This document shows, in pieces, positions 56,448 to 64,000 of a stretch of 64,000 nt of DNA (position 1 is its first letter; every line of letters starts with the position of its first letter). A program made the position numbers and the translations under genes. Source of the stretch: Idiomarina aminovorans (GTDB lineage: Bacteria > Pseudomonadota > Gammaproteobacteria > Enterobacterales > Alteromonadaceae); assembly GCF_023155095.1 (NCBI RefSeq), contig NZ_JAKNDA010000006.1, positions 124,001 through 188,000 on the forward strand, given 5' to 3'. The notes beneath the pieces were generated by a model, which was given only the letters and a program-made list of their open reading frames with translations, did not search any database and was not told the DNA's origin.

Positions 56448-59048
56448 TTAGAACGAGTAACTGACTTTTGAGTAAACAAAGCGACCGCGAGGGTTGTGGA
56501 CGCTCGATGCATAGCCATAAAGGTCATCGTTAAACGCTTTTGGTGGTTCTTCGTCGAACAGGTTAGTAGTACCAATTGTTAAACGAAGCTCAGACGTTAC
56601 ATCATAGTAAGCCTGCAAATCGACAAGCAGTTGCTCACCAACCATACGCGCTTTCTCGGATTCAACTTCATCAGGTTTTTTATAGTCTTCAAATTCACCA
56701 ATGTAGTTAAAGTTTAAATTGACACCTAAAGCATCTTGATTCCACTCTGCGCGCGCTGTCCAGCGGTTTTGTGGATACTCATACTCGCCTGTGTAATCGA
56801 TACCGTTTTTCTCGAACTTATTCATATAAGACCAATCAAGACCGAAGCGGACTGTTCCAAGACTCTGAGTGTTCCAGTTGTAATTGGCTGAGAAATCAAG
56901 ACCCGTAGCTTCCTGACTCGATAGATTTACATAGGTATTGTAAATCGTTGCAAGCTCACCGAGTTCATCGCCGGGTAATGGATCGCGGCGCTCACAGATT
57001 TCGCTGTCTTGGTCGTTACAGTTGGCATCATAAATTGATTCAAAATCATCTTGCGCGATTTTATTGTCTTGTTCAATAGACCAATAGTCTGCCGAAATAT
57101 CAATATCATCGTTAACTTGCCAAATGGCACCTAAGTTGTAGTTTGATGACTCTTCTGGCTCCAGATTGTCAGAGCCTGAGAATACAATGGTGTAGTCTAA
57201 TTCAGCACAGCCCTGTCCGTCCGCATCACAACGGTATTCATCAACGAAAAAGGTAGATTCCTGTGATGGGCCTAAACCAATTTGCGCTAATGAAGGAGCG
57301 CGGAATCCCTCACCGTAAGATGCCCGCAAAGTTACATCTTCAGTCGGACGCCACTGCAGTTTAAACTGCGGGTTAAAGGTTGAACCAAAGTCACTGTAGT
57401 CGTCGTAACGACCGGCAACAGTTGCTTCCAATTGATCGGTGATTGGAATTAGGAATTCGACATATGCTGCCCACTGATCTCGCTCGGCTTCGGCTTGTAC
57501 CGATTCAGTACCAAAAATTAATCCACGTTGGAACTGGTCATCCGGTTGGTCGAAAACATCTTCCTGACGGTATTCAAGACCGGCAGCCATTGACACGTAG
57601 TGGTCACCTAGCTCGAATGCTTCACCAGCAATACTGGCATCTACTGCGGTAAGGTGCGATTCACCACGACGCACAAGTGACGTGTTGATAGCATCGATAA
57701 CTTCCGGGTCGTTGATGGTACCACCGAAAGGATTGTAGTTGCCGGCATTAATTTGTTCCTGAAGAAAATCCGTACGCAACCAGCCTTGTTCTTTCGAGCC
57801 CGTTTGCATACTTGAGCTGCGGCCTTTCTGGTATGAGACATCCCAACCCCAACCATTTAGGTCACCACGTAAGCCAGCGATGAAACGCAGCGTGTCTGAT
57901 TCAATATCCCAAATACGGGCGCCAGCATCAATAGGACGAAAGTAGTTGATATCAACTTGTTCACCAAAAGGGTTATTTGGGTGGTCGGCTGGCACATAAA
58001 GGTTTGCGTCAGCATCAAGAGGTGTTGGTGCGCCACCGGCTTTTGAGCGGTTATGTTGGGCTGCTATTTCAATGTAGCCTTCAATGTCGCGTGAAAATTC
58101 TTTACTGGACTGAACAATTGCACCGACACGCTCTGCTTCAGGAAATATTTGTGCATATGGACCGTAATCAAATACACAAAAGTCGCCAATTCTATTATCA
58201 TTCTTATCAAATATATCTTTTGTTGCTTCAGGAGCACATGCTGGGTCCGCCGTTGAAACCCCGTCGACAATGAAAGTGCCAGGAAAGCCACGTGCAGAGC
58301 GCTTATCGGCTCCCCCCCAAGGGGTTTGGTTTGCTGTACCGTTTCTACCAAACTCTGAGCCCATAATTGAGGTGTTTTTCCAATAATCCAGAATCATCGT
58401 GGTGTTACTGTCATCGTCGCCAGTACCCCACACCAGGCTCATACTGGTTTCTTCATAGTTAACATCGCCCGTGGTTCCACCATGGCTGGCTGTTAGTTCT
58501 GTACCAACAAAGTCATCTCTTAAAATGATATTAACGACACCCGCCACAGCGTCTGACCCGTAAATAGCGGATGCTCCGTCTTTAAGAATATCGATGCGTT
58601 CAATAGCGGCTACCGGAATAGAGTTAATATCGACAAATGAATTTGCAATTCCTTCAGCAAATGAAGAAACACCAACCCGGCGTCCGTTTAACAACACCAA
58701 TGTTGAATCGGCACCAAAGCCACGTAAGCTAATAGCAGCTGCGCCATTGGCGGTTGTATCCTGGCTGTTACCCTGGGTTGAGAATGTTCCGACACCTGCT
58801 GATGGCAAGCGTTCTAAGAGTTGTTGCAGATTATTAAAACCTGAGGCCTCGATGCTTTCTCTGTCAATAACTTCTACTGGAGAGGCCCCTTCCATATCGG
58901 TTCGGGAAATGCGGGAGCCGGTAACCTGGATACGCTCAAGCGAATCATCTTCGGCTTGGTTGTTTACTTCCTGTGCAAAACTAATAGGCGACGCGAACGT
59001 GGCTCCTATTGCTAATGCACAAAGTGAGTATTTGAAATTTGTTTTCAT
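56448..59048 (-). CDS. TonB-dependent outer-membrane receptor
   Basis: This 866-residue protein has a signal peptide (NFKYSLCALAIGATFASPIS), a TonB-box-like stretch (SLERIQVTGSRI) and a plug domain with LVLLNGRRVGV and DILKDGASAIYGSDAVAGVVNIIL. The 22-stranded barrel ends in RGRFVYSKVSYSF with the terminal phenylalanine. The plug with NLQQLLERLPSAG places it among the large receptors used for oligosaccharides, peptides or other organics in Alteromonadales; the ligand is unknown. A G8/C8 tract lies about 120 bp upstream of its start. Confidence 0.93.
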   Translation of the reverse strand: MKTNFKYSLCALAIGATFASPISFAQEVNNQAEDDSLERIQVTGSRISRTDMEGASPVEVIDRESIEASGFNNLQQLLERLPSAGVGTFSTQGNSQDTTANGAAAISLRGFGADSTLVLLNGRRVGVSSFAEGIANSFVDINSIPVAAIERIDILKDGASAIYGSDAVAGVVNIILRDDFVGTELTASHGGTTGDVNYEETSMSLVWGTGDDDSNTTMILDYWKNTSIMGSEFGRNGTANQTPWGGADKRSARGFPGTFIVDGVSTADPACAPEATKDIFDKNDNRIGDFCVFDYGPYAQIFPEAERVGAIVQSSKEFSRDIEGYIEIAAQHNRSKAGGAPTPLDADANLYVPADHPNNPFGEQVDINYFRPIDAGARIWDIESDTLRFIAGLRGDLNGWGWDVSYQKGRSSSMQTGSKEQGWLRTDFLQEQINAGNYNPFGGTINDPEVIDAINTSLVRRGESHLTAVDASIAGEAFELGDHYVSMAAGLEYRQEDVFDQPDDQFQRGLIFGTESVQAEAERDQWAAYVEFLIPITDQLEATVAGRYDDYSDFGSTFNPQFKLQWRPTEDVTLRASYGEGFRAPSLAQIGLGPSQESTFFVDEYRCDADGQGCAELDYTIVFSGSDNLEPEESSNYNLGAIWQVNDDIDISADYWSIEQDNKIAQDDFESIYDANCNDQDSEICERRDPLPGDELGELATIYNTYVNLSSQEATGLDFSANYNWNTQSLGTVRFGLDWSYMNKFEKNGIDYTGEYEYPQNRWTARAEWNQDALGVNLNFNYIGEFEDYKKPDEVESEKARMVGEQLLVDLQAYYDVTSELRLTIGTTNLFDEEPPKAFNDDLYGYASSVHNPRGRFVYSKVSYSF

Positions 59049-59218
59049 TATTATTCTCCCCGAGATTCTTTACGATTAACTGTGTGTTAAATAAACAACA
59101 CAGTATCTTTGTTACATTAATTTAACACTTTATCAAGAGGATATTGCTGTAAAACTTTAAAAAATTAGGGGGGGGAGTACAAAACGAGCTAAACGTAAGT
59201 TTTTATTCCTGAAACGAA

Positions 59219-59251
59219 AAAACCCGCGGCTCTATTTGAGCTACGGGTTTA
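59219..59251 (-). terminator. Terminator after the DUF4168 gene
   Basis: Read on the minus strand, AAACCCG-x2-GCTC and GAGC-x2-CGGGTTT pair and are followed by T6. It lies just downstream of the DUF4168 stop. Confidence 0.82.
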
Positions 59252-59272
59252 GCTATTAAAGTTAACTCTTGA

Positions 59273-59653
59273 TTAAGAGTTTCCATCGCCAGTCATTTCT
59301 TCTAAACGAGCGCGCAGTTCTTCGTCATTTTGCGCTTGTTGAATAATCATGTTGTATTCTTGTGGGGTCAGACCCGCGCCTTCAACTGCCGCAATCATTT
59401 CTTTCTGTGCGGACTGTTGAATTCCGCGAGCTTCTTCCTGGTTTTCTGCTTCCTGGAATTGGTCACGGTATTTTTCAGTAACTTTCTGAACATCTTCCAT
59501 AGCCGTTACAAACTTAACCAGCATACCTTCTGAAATTTCTTGAGTTTGCTGTTGTTGTTGCGCCATAGAATTCTGAGCTTGTTGCTGTTGAGCCATTGCG
59601 GCGGTGCTGCCCAGTGCGAATACCGTTGCTAGTGCGATAATTGTCTTTTGCAT
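59273..59653 (-). CDS. DUF4168 periplasmic protein
   Basis: This 126-residue protein has a signal peptide (KTIIALATVFALGSTAAMAQ), then a glutamine-rich stretch (QQQQAQNSMAQQQQQTQE) and a helical domain of the DUF4168 family (MLVKFVTAMEDVQKVTEKYR through PQEYNMIIQQAQNDEELRARL). The function is unknown in the family. It is a single-gene unit divergent from the histidine kinase gene and is closed by its own terminator. Confidence 0.88.
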   Translation of the reverse strand: MQKTIIALATVFALGSTAAMAQQQQAQNSMAQQQQQTQEISEGMLVKFVTAMEDVQKVTEKYRDQFQEAENQEEARGIQQSAQKEMIAAVEGAGLTPQEYNMIIQQAQNDEELRARLEEMTGDGNS

Positions 59654-59822
59654 GATAATCTCCTAAATGAACATCTCTGTTTTAATAACACTGAGATTAA
59701 AGCGAAGACTGTGCCAACTTTTTAACCAGCTGATTTTATTGTATTTTTATTTTTTTTAATATGAGTGTTCGGAAAGCAAGCCTAAAAATGTGTATCCTTG
59801 GTACACAGTTAAGGGAGGCAGT

Positions 59823-61310
59823 GTGACAAAAAGATACAACTGGCCGCTATCCAGCTTGCAACGACGACTGCTTATTTATGTTGTTGTGCCAATGCTGCTA
59901 ATTTCCGGCATAGCGATAAGTGTGGGGTTACAAGTTGCTTCCGATGAAGCTAATGAACGGCTAAAGAGTGACTTAGAGTTATTAGGGCGAGCTATTAGCT
60001 TACCGATAAGCGACGCCTTGCTTAATAATGACTTGAGAACCGTTCAGGCAAACCTTGATTCGGTATTTAATATTGGGCGGGTTTATGGCGCATCGGTGTA
60101 TAATGTGTATGGTCAGCAAGTAGCGGAAGCCGGCATTACAGAAACGGATTTAAGTAACAGCCAGCTCGCACTACAAACCGTTCAAACAGGTATAAAGCAA
60201 GACGATTACCGACGCGTTGAAGGCCGTGATGTTTTCTCGCAATTTCTTCCGATTGTTGATCGCGGTGGTCGTATTATTGGCCTGCTACAAATCAACCGGC
60301 GCGCCAGTGACTTTGACGAATCTTTTGAAACATTGAGTCAATACGCCTGGTTGAGTTGGGCGGCATTTGGCTTAATCACCATTGCGGTACTGGTGTTCGG
60401 TCATTACCGAGGTGTCGGCCGGCACGTGGTGGCACTTAAGGATGCCATGCTGCAGGTGGCGGAAGGTAATCGCAGTACTCGTGTGACACCTGCCGGGCCA
60501 TCCGAACTGCAAGAGGTAGCCCAGGGGTTTAACCGTATGCTCGATAGCATCACAGAGGCTGAGCAAGAGCTGGAACAGCGTCGGGAGCATGAAGCTTCAC
60601 TTCAACGAGCTCTGCGCGAGCAAGAAAAAATGGCGGCTATTGGCAGTGTGGCCAGTGGTGTTGCGCATGAACTAGGCGCTCCGCTAACCGTTATTGATGG
60701 TAGAGCCAGCCGCTTATTACGCACTCATAAAGATGATGACAGCCAGCGCCAGTTAAAAGCGGTGAGAGGTCAAGTGCAACGTTTGACCGGTTTGGTCAAT
60801 CAATTGCTGGCCTTTTCCCGAACGCCGGTGCAACAGCGCGAGCCTATTTCGTTGCGTGACTTAGTTGCAACCGCAATGACCAGTATTGAGTTCGAGCAAG
60901 ATAAAGGTTCCGCTAAAGTTGTGATGAAAGAGCTGGTAGATGTCATTCTGAAAGTTGATATTAAACGACTGGAACTGGCGTTAGTTAACGTATTGCGTAA
61001 TGGCCTGCAGGCCGCTCAATCTGAGGTTGCCGTTGCTGCTGAATACGCCGGAGAAGGCGTCGTTATTACTATAGATGATGACGGCGAAGGCCTGCCTGAA
61101 TCTATGAAAGACAAAGCATTACAGCCGTTTGAAACCAATAAACCTCAGGGCAAAGGCACTGGCCTGGGTTTAACCATCGTTAAACACGTATTGAATGATC
61201 ATAACGGAGCGTTGTCTTTGACCAATAACCCAAACGGTGGCTGTCGAGTCACCTTAAGTTTGCCGGCGCAATGCATTCGACAAGTGGTCACTAACGGAGG
61301 TAACGAATGA
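59823..61310 (+). CDS. Membrane sensor histidine kinase (NtrB-type partner)
   Basis: This 495-residue kinase starts at GTG 59823, after a strong AGGGAGG site; an upstream frame start adds 11 residues ahead of the Shine-Dalgarno. TM1 (LLIYVVVPMLLISGIAI) and TM2 (WLSWAAFGLITIAVLVFGHY) flank a periplasmic sensor domain of about 145 residues. HAMP follows, then the phospho-acceptor histidine in GVAHELGAPLTVI, and the ATPase N box ALVNVLRNGLQAAQ with G boxes DDDGEGLPES and GKGTGLGLTIVKHV. It overlaps the regulator gene by 4 nt. Confidence 0.93.
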   Translation: MTKRYNWPLSSLQRRLLIYVVVPMLLISGIAISVGLQVASDEANERLKSDLELLGRAISLPISDALLNNDLRTVQANLDSVFNIGRVYGASVYNVYGQQVAEAGITETDLSNSQLALQTVQTGIKQDDYRRVEGRDVFSQFLPIVDRGGRIIGLLQINRRASDFDESFETLSQYAWLSWAAFGLITIAVLVFGHYRGVGRHVVALKDAMLQVAEGNRSTRVTPAGPSELQEVAQGFNRMLDSITEAEQELEQRREHEASLQRALREQEKMAAIGSVASGVAHELGAPLTVIDGRASRLLRTHKDDDSQRQLKAVRGQVQRLTGLVNQLLAFSRTPVQQREPISLRDLVATAMTSIEFEQDKGSAKVVMKELVDVILKVDIKRLELALVNVLRNGLQAAQSEVAVAAEYAGEGVVITIDDDGEGLPESMKDKALQPFETNKPQGKGTGLGLTIVKHVLNDHNGALSLTNNPNGGCRVTLSLPAQCIRQVVTNGGNE

Positions 61311-62647
61311 CAGCAGCAAAAGCCATTATCGGCGTTATTGAGGATGACCCGGCTTTACAGGAACTGCTGGTTGAGGAGCTTGAGGCCGAAGGTTATAAAG
61401 TCACGGCCTGGGGCAGTGTTGAAGGTTTTAAAAAAGCTGCACCGACACTGGATTTGGTCATCAGCGATATTCGCTTGCCGGGCGAATCTGGTTTACAACT
61501 TTTAGAGAGCCTGAAAAATGAAGATAGCGCGCCGGCGCTGCTATTGATCACCGCTTTTGGTACGGTCAATCAGGCCGTTGACGCTTTAAAGCAGGGCGCC
61601 GATGACTTTTTAACGAAGCCGCTCGACGTTGAGCATTTGCTGCTCAGTGTGCAGCGTATTCTTGAGCATCGGTCATTACAGCGTGAGCTAAAACGTTACC
61701 GCCAGCAACAAAAAGGGCCCGGAGGACTTATTGGGCAAAGCCCGTCAATGCGCAAACTCTATGATCAGATAGAGCGCATTGCGTCAGCCGACGGCAGCGT
61801 ATTAATTACTGGCGAAAGTGGTACCGGTAAAGAATTGGTCGCAAAGGCTTTGCATCAGTTAAGTGACCGTGCTGAAAATAGCTTTCAGGCGGTAAACTGT
61901 GCTGGTATTCCCGCTGACTTAATGGAAAGTGAATTTTTTGGTCACGCCGCCGGCGCTTTTACCGGCGCTCAGAAAAAACGGCAGGGTCTTCTGAAGCAAG
62001 CTGACGGGGGCACTTTATTACTCGACGAAATTGGCGAAATGCCGATGGCGTTGCAGGCTAAGCTGCTGCGGGTCTTGCAGGAAGGTACCATTCGCGCAGT
62101 CGGCAGTGACGAAGAAGAAACCGTTAATGTCAGGATATTAGCTGCGACTCACCAGGACTTAGAAAAACACGTTGAAGAGGGCCGCTTCCGTCAGGATCTA
62201 TTTTATCGTCTGGAAACCTTCAGTTTACGAGTTCCGCCTTTGCGTGAGCGTGGCGAAGACATTGAGCGCTTAGCGAATTATTTTTTACAACAGTTGCAAA
62301 AGAACAGCGATAAAGCCGTTCAAAGCATATCTTCGGCTGCGCTTGAACAACTTTATCGTTACCGTTTCCCGGGTAATGTCCGCGAACTACAAAATGCGAT
62401 AGAGCGTGCCTTCACTTTTTCCCGAGACGATAAAATTGCGGTTGAGGACTTACCGCAACGGATACTCGACAGTGAGCATGAACCGGAAGTGGAACACGGA
62501 CCTGAGTGGCCGACGCTGGATGAGTATCAAAATCAGTATATTCGCAAAGTGCTGGCGCACGCAGAGAGAAATAAATCTAAAGCGGCCGATATTCTGGGCG
62601 TAACCCGCCGTACCTTATACCGTTGGCTGGAACAGCATAGCGAGTGA
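61307..62647 (+). CDS. NtrC-family sigma-54-dependent response regulator
   Basis: This 446-residue regulator has a receiver domain with Asp54 (LVISDIRLPGESGL), then the AAA+ domain with Walker A GESGTGKELVAKAL, the sigma-54 contact loop AGAFTGAQKKRQG, Walker B GGTLLLDEIGEM and arginine fingers in FPGNVRELQNAIERA. A C-terminal Fis-type HTH (KAADILGVTRRTLYRWLEQHS) binds DNA. The ATGA overlap with the kinase marks them as a pair. The target genes are unknown. Confidence 0.95.
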   Translation: MTAAKAIIGVIEDDPALQELLVEELEAEGYKVTAWGSVEGFKKAAPTLDLVISDIRLPGESGLQLLESLKNEDSAPALLLITAFGTVNQAVDALKQGADDFLTKPLDVEHLLLSVQRILEHRSLQRELKRYRQQQKGPGGLIGQSPSMRKLYDQIERIASADGSVLITGESGTGKELVAKALHQLSDRAENSFQAVNCAGIPADLMESEFFGHAAGAFTGAQKKRQGLLKQADGGTLLLDEIGEMPMALQAKLLRVLQEGTIRAVGSDEEETVNVRILAATHQDLEKHVEEGRFRQDLFYRLETFSLRVPPLRERGEDIERLANYFLQQLQKNSDKAVQSISSAALEQLYRYRFPGNVRELQNAIERAFTFSRDDKIAVEDLPQRILDSEHEPEVEHGPEWPTLDEYQNQYIRKVLAHAERNKSKAADILGVTRRTLYRWLEQHSE

Positions 62648-62710
62648 TCAAGCAGGCGTTTTATGGCGTAGTCTATACTAACTTTATAAATCATTTAACA
62701 GGAGAGCTAA

Positions 62711-63397
62711 GTGAAAGTATTAATGGTACTAACCTCGCACGATAAACTGGGTGACACAGACCATAAAACCGGTTTTTGGGTAGAAGAGTTTGCAGCACCC
62801 TATTATATCTTTGCAGACGCGGGTGTGGATATCACTGTGGCTTCGCCTAAAGGTGGAAAACCACCGATTGACCCGAACAGCGCTGCGCCTGATGCGCAAA
62901 CAGAAGCGACCAAGCGCTTCGACAATGACAAAACGGCACAACAAAAACTCGAAACCACTTGTAAGATTGAAGATGTAGATCCGGAAGGTTTTGACGCAAT
63001 TTTTTATCCGGGTGGTCACGGACCAATGTGGGATTTAACCAACGATGAACACTCTATAAAGCTGATTGAGCATTTCTGGAGTCGAGGTAAGCCGGTTTCA
63101 GCTGTTTGCCATGCGCCAGCGGTGTTATTAAATGCTAAAACTCCCAGCGGAGATGCGATAGTTCAGGGCCGCACGGTTACTGGCTTTAGTAACAGTGAAG
63201 AAGCCGCCGTAGAGCTTACAGAAGTGGTTCCTTTTCTGTTAGAGGATGAGCTGACCGCAAAAGGCGGACATTACCGCAAGGTTGATGACTGGCAGGCTTA
63301 TGCCGTTCAGGACGGTATGTTAATTACCGGTCAGAACCCAGCATCATCAGAGCAGACGGCACAGCGCCTGCTCGATGTTTTAAGAACGAACCTGTAA
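62711..63397 (+). CDS. DJ-1/PfpI superfamily protein (class I glutamine amidotransferase-like, Hsp31-type)
   Basis: This 228-residue cytoplasmic protein has the DJ-1/PfpI nucleophile elbow with Cys133 and His134 (SAVCHAPAVLL), an acidic residue in FWVEEFAAPYYIF near residue 25, and YPGGHGPMWDL. The arrangement matches Hsp31/YDR533C-like proteins, some of which have glyoxalase III activity. Whether it is a chaperone, glyoxalase or deglycase is not decidable here. It starts after AGGAG and lies 63 bp after the regulator. Confidence 0.9.
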   Translation: MKVLMVLTSHDKLGDTDHKTGFWVEEFAAPYYIFADAGVDITVASPKGGKPPIDPNSAAPDAQTEATKRFDNDKTAQQKLETTCKIEDVDPEGFDAIFYPGGHGPMWDLTNDEHSIKLIEHFWSRGKPVSAVCHAPAVLLNAKTPSGDAIVQGRTVTGFSNSEEAAVELTEVVPFLLEDELTAKGGHYRKVDDWQAYAVQDGMLITGQNPASSEQTAQRLLDVLRTNL

Positions 63398-63404
63398 AAC
63401 GGGC

Positions 63405-64000
63405 TTAAAAGCGTCGGCGCCAACTGATGCCGACGCTTGCCTGCTGACCTACTGCCGGTTCAAACGAACGCCCACTTCCCTGATTAACAACAACAGCACC
63501 GACGTAATCTTTGTCCGTGATGTTATCAACCCGGGCCCAGATATCCAGCTCACTTTTAGACCACTGCCAATCGCGACTGACAGCAATATCCCAGGTAGTG
63601 TAAGACGGGGCAAAGGTGTCGTTCTGATCATTGACCGGCGTTTCATTACGATACTGTCCGGCTAATTGAACCAGCCATTGCTCGGTAGGCTGCCAGTTAA
63701 GGCGCAGATACCCCTGGCTTTTTGCCACGCCGGGTAGCTGGTTCCCCTGCAGCGGGCCATCATCAAAGGTTGCGTCTATGTAGCTGTACGATAGCAGCAC
63801 ATCCAGTCGCTGTGTTAGTGCGCCGTTAATGCTCAGCTCAGCCCCTTCGCGAGTGGTCTCTGAGGCATTACGGTAGATTGTGCGACCATCGTTTGACTGA
63901 TCCACCAGAATTTCGTCTTCGCTTTCAATACCAAAGAAGGCAAAGTGCAGACGCCAGTCGTTAACGAGTTGGTGCTTAATGCCCCACTCCCACTGATTAT
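63405..64000 (-). CDS. TonB-dependent receptor, C-terminal part (5' end outside window)
   Basis: The minus-strand frame is open to the window edge and encodes the last 197 or so residues of an outer-membrane beta barrel: GAELSINGALTQRLDVLLSYSYIDATFD, WLVQLAGQYRNETP and VDNITDKDYVGAVV, ending VGISWRRRF with terminal phenylalanine. These are the final strands of a siderophore-type TonB-dependent receptor (FecA/FhuA-like spacing ARVDNITDKDY). The plug and signal peptide are not in the window. Confidence 0.88.
   Translation of the reverse strand, partial: NQWEWGIKHQLVNDWRLHFAFFGIESEDEILVDQSNDGRTIYRNASETTREGAELSINGALTQRLDVLLSYSYIDATFDDGPLQGNQLPGVAKSQGYLRLNWQPTEQWLVQLAGQYRNETPVNDQNDTFAPSYTTWDIAVSRDWQWSKSELDIWARVDNITDKDYVGAVVVNQGSGRSFEPAVGQQASVGISWRRRF

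Overview
The window is chromosomal DNA from around the replication origin of a gammaproteobacterium. The protein sequences, moderate GC content and gene order point to a marine member of the Alteromonadales, most likely Idiomarina or a close relative; the genus is inference from remembered sequence character, not a search. The core has a conserved origin-region order: glyQS, then gyrB-recF-dnaN-dnaA on the minus strand, then rpmH-rnpA-yidD-yidC-mnmE, mioC, an oriC-like stretch, mnmG-rsmG-parAB, the nine-gene atp operon, glmU and glmS on the plus strand.

Layout. 1-3.8 kb: def (partial)-fmt-rsmB-trkA, translationally coupled. 3.8-7.8 kb: yigZ, a prolidase and a lytic transglycosylase on the minus strand. 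7.9-16 kb: fadBA, tusA, a GNAT acetyltransferase, tag, glyQS. 16-22 kb: gyrB, recF, dnaN, dnaA. 22.4-29.8 kb: rpmH through mioC, plus a broken phosphatase-like gene. 29.8-30.2 kb: origin candidate with ten GATC sites and several DnaA-box-like 9-mers. 30.2-44.9 kb: mnmG to glmS. Three parS-type palindromes lie in pepQ and recF, and parAB encodes the matching partition proteins.

The accessory island is 44.88-49.4 kb, directly downstream of glmS, which is the Tn7 attachment site. Exactly 25 bp after the glmS stop lies a Tn7-like transposon end with two TnsB-type repeats 21 bp apart. Behind it come a reverse transcriptase gene resembling phage-defence (Abi/UG-type) RTs, a helical companion gene, and the first 63 codons of tnsA, cut just after the catalytic Glu63. 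The RT is broken by a -1 frameshift at an A8 run and by one copy of an 884-bp IS5-family element. A second, inverted copy separates the companion's ribosome binding site from its start codon, and the companion carries two further nonsense codons. I read this as a Tn7-like element that carried a two-gene RT defence module and is now decaying. Removing each IS with one TA copy restores both genes.

From 49.5 kb the content is ordinary accessory chromosome: a response regulator/CheC-like protein with a GGDEF protein, a porin with a PstS-like protein, a cation efflux protein with seven N-terminal histidines, a GST, an acetolactate-synthase-like enzyme, two TonB-dependent receptors (one cut by the window end), a DUF4168 protein, an NtrC-type two-component pair and a DJ-1/PfpI protein. 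I saw no rRNA, tRNA or CRISPR array. All homology statements come from motif recognition by eye; no search was run.
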